NCBI GenBank assembly: GCA_946410185.1
Contig: CAMJZI010000012.1
Coordinates: 1 to 32,242, forward strand
Origin: an uncultured Porphyromonadaceae bacterium
GTDB lineage: Bacteria > Bacteroidota > Bacteroidia > Bacteroidales > Muribaculaceae
Length of the DNA stretch: 32,242 nucleotides
Reading direction: 5' to 3'
A model generated the notes under the pieces. The model ran no database searches, was not told the DNA's origin, and saw nothing but the letters and a program-made list of their open reading frames with translations. Position 1 is the stretch's first letter. Each line of letters begins with the position of its first letter. The translations under genes and the position numbers were made by a program. This document shows, in pieces, positions 1 through 10,200 of the stretch.

Positions 1-256
1 AATCTTTGGATCATAATCATGTCTCTGTTTTGGTTGTTCGATGGCAAAATTATCGAGACCAAGTACAATAGAGACACGCACTAAAGGGTGAAAAGTTGCA
101 ATACCGGCCTGTCGAAACCGCATTTTCACACTTTAGGGTGTTAAAATGCCTTGACGCGCGTTACCTCATCTTAATGATAAGGCTTTTTAAGTTTCATCAT
201 TTGCAGTGATTGGGCAATTGGTGTACATTTGCATAACTATAAACCTGAAAACCGAT

Positions 257-1012
257 ATGGCTAAAGTTGAAGAATTTTTCACACTGACCAACATTGTCGA
301 GGGCATTGATGACGAGCGATATCAGCATCTCGATCCCATGATACGCGCTATCGATGCAATGGCCAATGCTACCTACCAGAGTATATACGTCATCGACTAC
401 CTCAGGCAAGGTTTCCTGCATGTGGCGAGCAATCCGTTGTTCCTGTGCGGTCACACTGCCGAGGAGGTGAAACAGATGGGCTACCGCCTGTATATCGACC
501 ATGTCCCGGCCGAGGAACAACCCATGTTGATTGAGATCAACGAAGTGGGCTTCAAGCGCTTTAATGAGGAACCCATCGACGAGCGCAGTCACTGCTTCAT
601 GAGCTATGACTTTCATATCAGGAGCGGTGAAGATTGCTAGCTGGTAAACCACAAGATCACTCCGTTTGCCCTCGCGCCCGACGGTCGTGCGTGGCTGGCC
701 ATGTGCGTGGTGTCGTTGTCTCATCACACCACGCCAGGACACATCGAGTTTCGCCAGAAGGGGCATTCAACCTATTGGGAGTATGACCTTGGCAGTCATC
801 GCTGGCAGGAGCGCAAAAACATTACCCTGCGCCCCCAGGAAAAGCAGGTGCTCTTCCTGAGTGCGCAGGGTTATACTGTACCACAGATTGCTGAAAAGAT
901 GTGCCGTGCGCTGGATACTGTCAAGACCTACAAGCGTGCGCTGTTTGAGCGGCTGGGCGTGCGCAGTATTACCGAGGCACTGACTGTTGCAATCAATCAG
1001 GGACTGTTGTAG
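257..1012 (+). pseudogene. LuxR-family (C-terminal HTH) transcriptional regulator interrupted by an in-frame TAG at 638-640
   Basis: ORFs 206-640 and 701-1012 are in the same frame. Reading through TAG gives ...SGEDC*LVNHKITPFALAPDGRAWLAMCVVS... continuous with the HTH tail ITLRPQEKQVLFLSAQGYTVPQIAEKMCRALDTVKTYKRALFERLGVRSITEAL. Confidence 0.75.
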
Positions 1013-1024
1013 AAGCCGGGAGTT

Positions 1025-1882
1025 TTATTCGGTGAGGTCGAGGAGTTCGAGACCGTAGGGGGTGTAGAGTTGTTTTATCTCCTCGGGCTTGAGTAGGTAG
1101 GGATAGATGGGTGCGTCAATAGCGCCCTGGGCATAGCTGGCGATCTCATAGACCTGATAGACGGCATGCAGCACTGTGCCCTCGATAAAGAAGTCTCGTG
1201 GCAGGGGCAACAGGCCGTTGTCGGGGATGAAGAGGTCGTCCTTAGTGTAGTCGTAGGTGTTCTTGATTGCCTTATAGATGACGTCGCGCAGCAGGGTAGT
1301 GTCGGCAATGACGTCTTCAAAGGCGACAGCCTTTTCGGTCTTGAGGTCGTAGGTGACGTAGTTGTTGGCATAGATGCCGTGGGCGGCGCCGGCCATATAG
1401 GAACTGGTTCCCAGGTGATAGATGAGCAGGCGGTCGGTCATGCTTTGCATGATCACGTCAACTTCGCTGGTAGAGAGTTGACCCTCATCTTGCTTGACGG
1501 CGTTGGTGGGAATGAGTCGCTCGCCATCGATTTCGGTATAGTTAGAGGGATCCAGCAGGAAGTCGATGACCTTGTCCAACTGGTTGAGACCACCGCTGTC
1601 GGTCATGGCACAGAACAGGGCTTTCTGTAGCTCGGGACAGGGTTTGCCATTGATGATCTGGGGCCAGAAAGCCGAGAAAGTGTTGTCAAAATACAGTGTG
1701 TCACCCTCATCGTCAACGTAGGCGAACATTTTTTCAGCATCGATGTTATTGAACTGGCAAAGGGTGCTGTCGGTGGCCTTATTGCCGTTATTGACTGCTG
1801 TGCCCTTGTCGTTGTTGCCGCAAGACAACAGAGCCGTCACAGCGAGAATAGAAAGAATAAGATACTTGTTCATAGTTGTCAT
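1025..1882 (-). CDS. Lipoprotein, DUF3298/RsiV-like
   Basis: Lipoprotein signal (MNKYLILSILAVTALLSCGNN). The C-terminal part (YMAGAAHGIYANNYVTYDLKTEKAVAFEDVI) resembles DUF3298/RsiV proteins. Confidence 0.7.
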   Translation of the reverse strand: MTTMNKYLILSILAVTALLSCGNNDKGTAVNNGNKATDSTLCQFNNIDAEKMFAYVDDEGDTLYFDNTFSAFWPQIINGKPCPELQKALFCAMTDSGGLNQLDKVIDFLLDPSNYTEIDGERLIPTNAVKQDEGQLSTSEVDVIMQSMTDRLLIYHLGTSSYMAGAAHGIYANNYVTYDLKTEKAVAFEDVIADTTLLRDVIYKAIKNTYDYTKDDLFIPDNGLLPLPRDFFIEGTVLHAVYQVYEIASYAQGAIDAPIYPYLLKPEEIKQLYTPYGLELLDLTE

Positions 1883-1940
1883 TTGTTTAATGTTATCACC
1901 GCAAAATTATAAATAATCGGTGAAATAAGATTCCTGTATA

Positions 1941-1970
1941 TATAAAAAAATCCTCGACTCACGTCGGGGA
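1941..1970 (-). terminator. Rho-independent terminator (minus strand)
   Basis: Stem TCCTCGAC/GTCGGGGA (one G-U) with loop TCAC, followed on the minus strand by seven T. Confidence 0.6.
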
Positions 1971-1982
1971 TTGCTTAACTAA

Positions 1983-2081
1983 TTAACCTTCTAATACCAT
2001 TAACATAAACCTTAAAACATTCTTGAAAAAACAACTGCCTCGCGGCACCTGGTTTTTCTTAACCTTAAAAACTATTACCAT
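1983..2081 (-). CDS. Possible unannotated 32-aa small protein MVIVFKVKKNQVPRGSCFFKNVLRFMLMVLEG
   Basis: ATG (2081-2079) to TAA (1985-1983). A TATTTTTG -7-like box lies at 2101-2094 and a terminator starts 12 nt after the stop. Confidence 0.3.
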   Translation of the reverse strand: MVIVFKVKKNQVPRGSCFFKNVLRFMLMVLEG

Positions 2082-2209
2082 GAAAAACCAATGCAAAAAT
2101 AGTGCAAATATGTTTTATAACATAATTCTATGACACGAAACGGCTAAAAATTAACATTTGTTCAACGAAAACGATTGCAAGCCTGCAAGTGTTGACACAT
2201 TTTAACATT

Positions 2210-2235
2210 AAAAAACAGCGGGCTCGGGCCCGCTG
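2210..2235 (-). terminator. Rho-independent terminator after the NUDIX gene
   Basis: Perfect 8-bp stem CAGCGGGC/GCCCGCTG with loop TCGG; minus-strand tail TTTTTTAATG. Confidence 0.8.
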
Positions 2236-2289
2236 ACGAGAGAGGTTTGGAATCACAAACTAGAGGGGTAACTGAAAGGGCAGGAGGTG

Positions 2290-2811
2290 TTACCTGGTGA
2301 GGGTGGCGAAGTAGATCATGTCGATTTCCTCGTAGGAGAAATCTCCGCTGAAGAAGTTGCCCGTCTTGAGTTTAAGGCAGTCAGAGAGGCGCTGCAGGGC
2401 CTGTTCAAACATCTGCTGGTGGTCAAATGCCAGCGGTGGCAGCTGGTTGATGGGGAACCAACGGGCCACGCGCGCATCGTCGTCGCCCTGCACATCCTGG
2501 ACGCGAGTGAGGGTGAAATAGGCGATGGAGATGACACGCTCTCGCGGGTCGCGGTCAGGCGTGGCAAATGCTCCCAGTTGCATGATGTTGGTCACTTTGA
2601 GTCCTGTTTCCTCCATGAGTTCGCGTCGTGCCCCATCGGGGGCATCCTCATCGATATTGAGGAAGCCGCCAGGAAAGGCCCATGAGCCCTTGAAGGGTTC
2701 GCCGCCCCGTTCGATAAGTAGCACATTAAGTCGTAGTCCGTCATAGCCAAAAACGACGCAGTCGGTTGTGACGGCAGGATGAGGATAGCGGTAGCAGTAC
2801 TGGTTGTCCAT
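2290..2811 (-). CDS. NUDIX hydrolase
   Basis: Nudix box GGFLNIDEDAPDGARRELMEETGL. The internal start MDNQYCYRYPHPAVTTD at 2811 is preferred over 2883, which overlaps the upstream gene. Confidence 0.9.
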   Translation of the reverse strand: MDNQYCYRYPHPAVTTDCVVFGYDGLRLNVLLIERGGEPFKGSWAFPGGFLNIDEDAPDGARRELMEETGLKVTNIMQLGAFATPDRDPRERVISIAYFTLTRVQDVQGDDDARVARWFPINQLPPLAFDHQQMFEQALQRLSDCLKLKTGNFFSGDFSYEEIDMIYFATLTR

Positions 2812-2815
2812 AGCG

Positions 2816-3286
2816 TTATTTCTCGATAAAAAAGACCTGAAGCTGCTGGGGATCGGCGCTCCTGTTAAGGGCGATGGCGGCAAACGGCACCAGCTTGTAG
2901 CTCGTCTTGTTGCCGCGGTTCACCCGATACTCAAAGATGATGTTACCGGGGCTCTGTTTCACCTCCAGTGGGGTGACCATGGTGGGACGGTTGGTCTGTG
3001 GCAGCAACACGGCAATCACATATTGTTTTTGCCAATTGATGTCGGTGGGAAGCCCTCCCATGATGGCCGCGGGGCCAAAATAGCCGTTGAAGTCCTGCTC
3101 ATTGTCGATAATGAGCCGTTGCAGCTTGCTGCAGTCCACGTTATTGCGCACATAGTAGTTCTCCAGAACCTGATAAGGGGCCTCTGTGGCGCCTTTGCGG
3201 GCTTGCCTGAGTTGGCTGGGTGCGCACTGGCAGCACAGCAATATCAGGGTCGTCATCGATAAAAATAGAATAAGCGTCTTCTTCAT
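2816..3286 (-). CDS. Small putative lipoprotein of unknown function
   Basis: N-terminal signal with cysteines (MKKTLILFLSMTTLILLCCQCAPS). Its start overlaps the meaB stop (ATGA). Confidence 0.7.
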   Translation of the reverse strand: MKKTLILFLSMTTLILLCCQCAPSQLRQARKGATEAPYQVLENYYVRNNVDCSKLQRLIIDNEQDFNGYFGPAAIMGGLPTDINWQKQYVIAVLLPQTNRPTMVTPLEVKQSPGNIIFEYRVNRGNKTSYKLVPFAAIALNRSADPQQLQVFFIEK

Positions 3287-4437
3287 TTAGCGTGTTCGTT
3301 ACTGATTTTGCTATAATAGAAGTTGAGCACGTCGCTGGCAGCGACAAACGACGTCTGCTTGCCGCTGAGCACCGTGTCCTCCTTGATGGTGAGCAGCCGC
3401 TCGATCTCGGGATCGAAGTAGAAGCGTGCGAGCAACTGCTCGTTGATGGTCTCACGCATCCAGTAGCGCTCCTGCTCGTGGCGTTTCTCGTCAAAGTAGC
3501 CGCTCTTCTTGACGTGGGCAAAGTAGCGGTCAATCATGTCCCACACGCCGTCGATGTTCAGGTCATAGTAGCCCGAGTAGGTGATGACCTCGGGCAGGAA
3601 GCCGCTGGGGGGCAGGGGATAGAGGTGCAGAGCGTTGCGGAACTGTGCAGCGGCCAGATTGGCACGCTCGATGTTGTCACCGTCGCACTTGTTGATGACG
3701 ATGCCGTCGGCCATCTCCATGATGCCGCGCTTGATGCCCTGCAGTTCGTCGCCCGTGCCGGCAAGCTGAATGAGCAGGAAATAGTCTACCATCGAGTGGA
3801 CGGCAATCTCGCTCTGTCCTACGCCTACGGTCTCGACAAAGATGGTATCATAGCCCGCGGCCTCACACAGCACGATGGTCTCGCGCGTCTTGCGAGCCAC
3901 GCCGCCCAGCGAACCAGCCGAGGGGGAAGGGCGGATGAACACATCGGGCTCGATGGCCAGGCGTTCCATGCGCGTCTTGTCGCCCAGGATGGAGCCCTTG
4001 GAGCGCTCGCTGCTGGGGTCGATGGCCAGGACGGCCAGTTTGTGCCCCTGCTTGATGACGTGCATGCCAAAGGAGTCGATCGACGTGCTCTTGCCTGCGC
4101 CAGGCACTCCCGTGATGCCGATGCGGCGCGAGTTGCCCGTGTAGGGCAGACATTTCTCGATGACCTCCTGGGCGATGATCTGGTGCTCGGCGTTGCGGCT
4201 CTCGACCAGCGTCACTGCCTGTCCCAGCACGGCGCGGTTGCCCTTGCGGATGCCCTCGACATACTCGGCCGGCGTCAGCTGCGGTTTGCGCTTGCGCTTC
4301 AGGTACGGGTTGACGATGGGCGGTTGTTCCACGCCGCTGTTGACTTGCAGTCCAGCATACTGTTCATCATTCTCGGGATGATTCATGCTGGGGCACTCTT
4401 CCTGGGTGTGCTGTATGATTCTTGTTTTTTTTGCCAT
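3283..4437 (-). CDS. meaB: Methylmalonyl-CoA mutase-associated GTPase MeaB/ArgK family
   Basis: P-loop GITGVPGAGKST, AVLAIDPSSERSKGSILGDKTRM, FIRPSPSAGSLGGVARKTRE and ETVGVGQSE are characteristic of MeaB/ArgK. Confidence 0.93.
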   Translation of the reverse strand: MAKKTRIIQHTQEECPSMNHPENDEQYAGLQVNSGVEQPPIVNPYLKRKRKPQLTPAEYVEGIRKGNRAVLGQAVTLVESRNAEHQIIAQEVIEKCLPYTGNSRRIGITGVPGAGKSTSIDSFGMHVIKQGHKLAVLAIDPSSERSKGSILGDKTRMERLAIEPDVFIRPSPSAGSLGGVARKTRETIVLCEAAGYDTIFVETVGVGQSEIAVHSMVDYFLLIQLAGTGDELQGIKRGIMEMADGIVINKCDGDNIERANLAAAQFRNALHLYPLPPSGFLPEVITYSGYYDLNIDGVWDMIDRYFAHVKKSGYFDEKRHEQERYWMRETINEQLLARFYFDPEIERLLTIKEDTVLSGKQTSFVAASDVLNFYYSKISNEHAK

Positions 4438-4452
4438 ATCTTAATATTGTAG

Positions 4453-5559
4453 TTAATGTTTGTCGATAATACCTACCAGGCGGACGGTGACGCGCGGCTT
4501 ATCAGGGTCGTTGGTCATCAATGTGAGCGGCGCATTGAGCAGTTCGCCCTCGATCAGCGACGTGTCCACCGTTATAGTGACGGTGGCCGACTTGCCGTGC
4601 TTGACCTCCAGCTTGTCGGTGCTGACTGTAATGCCGTGCTCCACGGGAGTCCACAGGCGGCGGATGATGAGCGGGTCCTTGCCGTGGTTGGTCACTTGAA
4701 ACGAGTTCGACACGATCTTGCCCCTCGTCATGGAGCCAAAGTCCAGCGATTCGTTCAAGCCGGTCCACATGACAGGAGCGCGTTTCAACTGCTCGTCGGT
4801 CATGTTTCCGAAGTCCTCAAGCACCTGCGCCATCACGTTGATCGAGGCTTTCCATGAAGGAGTCCCCGATGAATGCCTGATTGGCTCGCATGTCAGTGTC
4901 AGGGTGTCCACATTCAGCCCCCATAATGGCGCTTGAGCCGACCGGTAGTGCACCGTGAGCGCAGTGACGCGGCCGGGAGCCACGGTGTCGGGGACGATGG
5001 CCGGGCTGATGTGTGGCTGTGCGCCTTGCACATGCACGAGAAGGGTGTCGGTTGATGCATTATAGGCGCTCAGATAAGTCGTTTTGTTCTGGCCGCGCGT
5101 GAGTTCACCCATGGGCATCAGTTGTTGAGTAATGCGCAAGGGTCCCGCTTTGACAGGATATTGCTTGTCCAGAGTCGCGTCGGTGGGGATGACATTGCCC
5201 GTGATTTCCAGGACGGAGCGTTTGGGCGTCGTGTTGGTAAAGATGAGAGCCTGCTTGGAGAATTGGCCAGGCCGGCCCGACGGGTTGTAGGTCAGAGTCA
5301 CGGCAGCCGTGTCGCCCGGGGCAATGGCTTGTTGGGGATAAGAGATGGCCGTGCAGCCACAACCCACTTGCGTCTTGACGATGAGCAGGGGTTGGGAGCC
5401 TGTGTTGACCAGCCTGAAGGTGCTGTTCACCTTGCCATTCTTTTCAAGGATGACGCCCATGTCTTGCCGCTGTTCCAGCCATGTGACCTGTGGTTGCGCC
5501 TGGGCAATCACGGCCATTGAGGTGACCAGTAGGGCCGATATGTGATGCCTGAGCCTCAC
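4453..5559 (-). CDS. DUF1573 domain protein (secreted, two repeats)
   Basis: Signal peptide; repeats FRLVNTGSQPLLIVKTQVGCGCTAISYPQQAIAPGDTAAVTLTYNPSGRPGQF and FQVTNHGKDPLIIRRLW. Confidence 0.85.
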   Translation of the reverse strand: MRLRHHISALLVTSMAVIAQAQPQVTWLEQRQDMGVILEKNGKVNSTFRLVNTGSQPLLIVKTQVGCGCTAISYPQQAIAPGDTAAVTLTYNPSGRPGQFSKQALIFTNTTPKRSVLEITGNVIPTDATLDKQYPVKAGPLRITQQLMPMGELTRGQNKTTYLSAYNASTDTLLVHVQGAQPHISPAIVPDTVAPGRVTALTVHYRSAQAPLWGLNVDTLTLTCEPIRHSSGTPSWKASINVMAQVLEDFGNMTDEQLKRAPVMWTGLNESLDFGSMTRGKIVSNSFQVTNHGKDPLIIRRLWTPVEHGITVSTDKLEVKHGKSATVTITVDTSLIEGELLNAPLTLMTNDPDKPRVTVRLVGIIDKH

Positions 5560-5567
5560 CTTTTGCT

Positions 5568-5957
5568 TTACTTGGGAATGACAGTGCCCTGGATGTGCAA
5601 CGTCGTGGTGCGTACCTTGCCGTTAGTCTTGACCTTGACGGTCTTCTTGAAAGCGCCGGGACGGCCAATGGGGCTGAAAGTCACTTTGATTTTGCCTTTC
5701 TTGCCAGGCTTGATGGGCTTGGTGGGGTATTCGGGACGTGTGCAGCCACACGAGGCGGTCGCGTCGATGATAAGCAGGGGCTTTTCGCCCGTATTGATGA
5801 ATTCAAAGGTGCATGATACGGGGCCATTAGCCTCCTTGATGGTGCCAAAGTCATGACTCTTGACCGCAAAGGTGGCCTCGGCCTGCTTGTCTTCAGCCCA
5901 GCCGCTAATTACAGTCATGCAAAGGACCATCATCACTATGAAAAATCGTTTGGTCAT
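5568..5957 (-). CDS. DUF1573 domain protein
   Basis: Signal peptide plus HDFGTIKEANGPVSCTFEFINTGEKPLLIIDATASCGCTRPEYPTKPIKPGKKGKIKVTFSPIGRPGAF. Confidence 0.9.
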   Translation of the reverse strand: MTKRFFIVMMVLCMTVISGWAEDKQAEATFAVKSHDFGTIKEANGPVSCTFEFINTGEKPLLIIDATASCGCTRPEYPTKPIKPGKKGKIKVTFSPIGRPGAFKKTVKVKTNGKVRTTTLHIQGTVIPK

Positions 5958-5988
5958 AGTTTTACTTTTAAAGATTCAGTATAACTTG

Positions 5989-5996
5989 CAAAGTTA
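5989..5996 (-). promoter_or_regulatory. Bacteroidetes-type -7 box (TAACTTTG) upstream of the DUF1573 operon
   Basis: CAAAGTTA on the plus strand reads TAACTTTG on the minus strand, matching TAnnTTTG. Confidence 0.5.
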
Positions 5997-6143
5997 GGAA
6001 CATTTTTTGGGATACATGCCTAAAATCGGAAAATTTGTATGGATGTTGTGATTATGTTGTTATTAATAGTTGGATTATAAAAGAAAAGTGATTATTTTTA
6101 CAGCATTAATCCAGAGATTATTAACTTTAAAATGATATCAATT

Positions 6144-7040
6144 ATGAAAAAATCAAGATTACTCATTGCAATGCTGGTGATGTTGATTGCCGCCAGCGGC
6201 TATGCCCAGGACAGTTATCGTGAGGCCGTGAAAGAATACATGGCTGTTACTTCTCAAAAGGCTATGGACGCTTACTTGAATCGGATGGATTCTGTTTATA
6301 AGGCAAGTAGCACATTTTGGTTTGAGAGTGGAGATGTTGATCTGAATCAATTGACTGAACGCTATTTCAAGGAGGGATTCATGGATTATATGACGGATTT
6401 CATGTGCGCCAAGATAAAAGAACTCGGTGTCACAGAAGCAGCTCTAAGGGAACACATGTCGCTCATGTCCACGCCAGAGGGCCAGACCTACAATGAACAC
6501 AGCGCGCAATGGCTCGAGGCCATCAAGCACGATACTTCATTTTTCGATGGTCTAGACAGTCTCAAGATTATGGCTGGAGAAGATCCAGGCCAGGTTCAGA
6601 TCAAAGCCGGAATCGATCCAGGGTATGTTGAGAAATACAAGAAGGCCCTGGAAACCGATCAGGTCAAGCACTACTTGCAGGGTTACTTTGATCAGTATTT
6701 CAATTTATTCACAATGATATTCCAGCAAATGCCCGATGAAATGAATGATATGCAGAATAAGTTGGATAGGATGAAGAATTGGATGACAGCTAATTTGCCA
6801 ACGGTGATGTTAAACAACGCTTATGGCATCATCACCGAGGATGACCTCGATTTTCTCGCTAAGCTGCAAACCCTGGATACCCACAAGTTAATGGGCCTCC
6901 TTCCCATGAACCCTGGTGACATGATATCAATGGGACAGGGTATAATGAAGAATTATTTTGAATGGATGGAGAATCATGGTGCTGTGGTGAAGGAAGATAT
7001 GAAGGATTTTCTTCAAGATTTCCAATTATCCAACCCATAG
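6144..7040 (+). CDS. Secreted hypothetical protein, possibly DUF2059-like
   Basis: Signal peptide MKKSRLLIAMLVMLIAASGYAQ; mostly helical composition, with a motif resembling DUF2059 (LREHMSLMSTPEGQTYNEHS). Confidence 0.55.
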   Translation: MKKSRLLIAMLVMLIAASGYAQDSYREAVKEYMAVTSQKAMDAYLNRMDSVYKASSTFWFESGDVDLNQLTERYFKEGFMDYMTDFMCAKIKELGVTEAALREHMSLMSTPEGQTYNEHSAQWLEAIKHDTSFFDGLDSLKIMAGEDPGQVQIKAGIDPGYVEKYKKALETDQVKHYLQGYFDQYFNLFTMIFQQMPDEMNDMQNKLDRMKNWMTANLPTVMLNNAYGIITEDDLDFLAKLQTLDTHKLMGLLPMNPGDMISMGQGIMKNYFEWMENHGAVVKEDMKDFLQDFQLSNP

Positions 7041-7233
7041 GTGGGTGACCAGGCAGTAGCGGGGCTCATTGCCTGATTGCTGAATAATAATCATCAGCCG
7101 CTGTTATCGATGGCTCGGACAGCGGCTGATGTCATCTATAGCAGATAGTTTTTTGGCGTTTTTCTGCGAGAAATGGGGAGTGAAAAGGCTTTTTTTGTAA
7201 ATTTGCAGGATAAACCAATAAAGTACAATCATA

Positions 7234-10200
7234 ATGAAGAAAATCTTGCTTTCTCTCGCCGCAGTGACGGCGATGACCGCGATGGCCGACACGCCGTTGT
7301 GGATGCGTTATGCGAGCATATCGCCCGACGGTAACAAGATCGCGTTCTGCTACAAGGGTGACATCTATGTGGTGCCCTCGAGTGGCGGACAGGCTGTGCA
7401 GTTGACCTCACAGTCGAGTTATGAATCCATGCCCGTGTGGTCGCCCGATGGTGCAATGCTGGCATTTGCCAGCGACCGTAAGGGAAATAATGATGTGTAT
7501 GTCATGCCCTCGGGTGGCGGACAGCCCAAGCAACTCACGCGCAACAGCGCCGGCGAGACGCCGTGGACTTTCAGCCCCGACGGCAAGTACATCTATTACA
7601 GCGCCTCGATCCAGGATCCTGCAAGCAGCATGCTCTTCCCGAGCGGTCGTTTGACCGAGGTCTATAAGGTACCTGTGGAGGGTGGCCGTGCCACGCGCGA
7701 ACTGGGCACACCTGCCGAGTACATCTGCTGGAACAAGACTGGAGAGTATTTTGTTTATCAGGACCGCAAGGGCGGTGAGGATGAGTACCGCAAGCATCAC
7801 ACCTCGTCGATTACACGCGACATCTGGCGCTATGATGCCAAGACAAGTCATCATACCAACCTGACCAACATCGGCGGCGAGGACCGCAATCCCGTCCTCA
7901 GCCCCGATGGCAAGACGGTTTATTTCCTGAGCGAGCGCAATGGTGGCTCGATGAACGTCTATTCGATGCCCATCGACCACCCCAGCCAACTCACCGCAGT
8001 GACCAATTTCACAGTCAACCCCGTACGTTTCCTCTCCATCGCCAATAATGGAACCCTGTGCTTCACCCAGGATGGTGAACTGTATACCATGCGTCAGGGC
8101 GGTCAGCCCAGCAAGGTTGACATCAGCCTGTGGCATGACGACAGTGACCAGGTGCAGCGCATGTCACACACCCGCGGCGCTACCGATGCTGCAGTGTCGC
8201 CCGACGGCAAGATGGTGGCCTTTGTAGTGCGCGGTGAGGTCTTTGTGACTTCGGTCGAGTACAATACCACCAAGCGCGTCACCAGCACCCCTCAGGCCGA
8301 GAACTGGGTATCGTGGGGTAGTGATAACCGCACGCTGGCCTATGCCACCGAGCGTAACGGCAACTGGGAACTCGTCCTGGCCACTATCGAGCGCAAGGAT
8401 GACCCCAACTTTGCCAACGCCACCCTCATCAAGGAGGAAATCCTGCTGCCCTCGACCACCGTGGAGCGCACCCGTCCCTGTTTGTCCCCCGACGGCAAGA
8501 AGCTGGCCTTCATCGAGGATCGTTTTAGCCTCAAGGTGCTGGACCTCAAGACCAAGCAGGTGACTCAGGTGACCGACGGCTCGACCTGGTATGAGACCAA
8601 CGGCGAGTTCAATTACAGTTGGTCGCCAGATGGTAAGTGGTTTGCCCTCGAGTTCATCGGCAACCAGCGCGACCCCTACACCGACATCGGTATCGTGTCG
8701 GCCAGCGGCGGACCCATCACCAACATCACCGGCAGCGCATACATCAGCGAAGATCCCCGCTGGGTCATGGAGGGCAACGCCATCATGTTCCGCAGCAACC
8801 GCTATGGAATGCGCAGCCACGCCTCTTGGGGCTCGCAGGACGACGTCTTCCTGGCTTTTGTCAATCAGGAGGCACTCGACCGCTACAATCTCAACAAGGA
8901 GGACTATGAACTCTTGACCGAGGCCGAGAAGGAGGCTAAGAAGGCCGAAGAGAAGAAAGCCGAGGAAGCTAAGAAGAACAGCAAAAAGAAAGGCAAAACC
9001 GATACCGCAGCCTCCAAGGCCGACGACAAGTCGGTGAAAGTGGAACTCGACGGCATCGAGGAGCGCATCGTGCGCGTGACGCCCAACTCGAGCAACATCT
9101 CGGGTTGCATGATCACCCCCGACGGCGAGTCTCTCTACTACCTCTCGGCATTTGAGAGCGGTTATGACCTGTGGAAGATGGACCTGCGCAAGCACGAGAC
9201 CAAGTTGCTCAACAAGATGGGCGGCGGTGGTGCCGACATCCAGGCCAGCAAGGATGGCAAGACCCTGTTTGTGCTGGGCAGCAGCAAGATGCAAAAACTC
9301 ACCGTGTCGGGCGACAAGCTCACGCCCATCACCTATCAGGCCGACATGAAGATGGACCTGTTTGCTGAGCGCGAGTACATGTTCAACCACGTTGACAAGC
9401 AAATCGAGAAGCGTTTTTACAACCTCAATTACCACGGCTGTGACTGGAAGGCCAATGTGGAGACCTACCGCAAGTTCCTGCCTCACATCAACAACAATCA
9501 GGACTTTGCCGACCTGCTCAGCGAGCTCTTGGGCGAACTGAACGCCTCTCACACCGGTGGCCGCTACTATCCCACCGGCGGCGAGGGGACCTCGGACCTG
9601 GGCCTGATCTATGACTGGAACTATACCGGCAAGGGTCTCAAGGTTGACGAGGTGATTGCCGGAGGCCCTCTGGCCAAGGCCAAGAGCCAGATCAAGCGCG
9701 GTACCATTGTGGAGAAAATCAACGGTGTCGCCATTGACGAGGAGAACGATTACACCGAACTGCTCAACGGCCAGTCCGGCAAGAAGACCCTGCTCTCGCT
9801 CTATGATCCCCAGGCTAACAAGCGTTGGGAGGAAGTGGTGAAACCCATCAGCAAAGGTGCCCTGAGCGAGTTGATGTACAAGCGTTGGGTGAAACGCAAT
9901 GCCCACATCGTGGACAGCCTGTCGGGCGGACGCCTGGGGTATGTCCACCTGGAGTCGATGAACGATGCCAGCTACCGCGACATCTACAGCGACGTGCTGG
10001 GTAAGTACAACAAGCGTGACGGTATCGTGATCGACACCCGCTTCAACGGCGGCGGTCGCCTGCACGAGGATATCGAGGTGCTCTTCAGCGGCAAGAAGTA
10101 TTTCACTCAGGTGGTGCGCGGCCGCGAGGCCTGTGACATGCCCAGCCGCCGCTGGAACAAGCCCAGCATCATGCTACAGTGCGAGGCCAACTACAGCAAC

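Noticed and set aside
81-140. Related AGGGTG-containing segments and a GTGAAAA/TTTTCAC dyad near the window start
   Set aside because: Short, imperfect and at the window edge; could be an element end or regulator site, but there is too little sequence to support it.
638-640. TAG recoding (alternative genetic code) to explain the split LuxR gene
   Set aside because: The same gene terminates normally with TAG at 1010-1012, and other genes use standard stops.
3292-4452. 386-aa plus-strand ORF opposite meaB
   Set aside because: It overlaps a clear MeaB on the other strand; His/Val/Asp-rich shadow composition.
8164-10065. 633-aa ORF antisense to the Tricorn-like gene
   Set aside because: It is fully antisense to a well-supported protease gene. 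Its composition is a mirror artefact of codon bias, with no recognisable domain.
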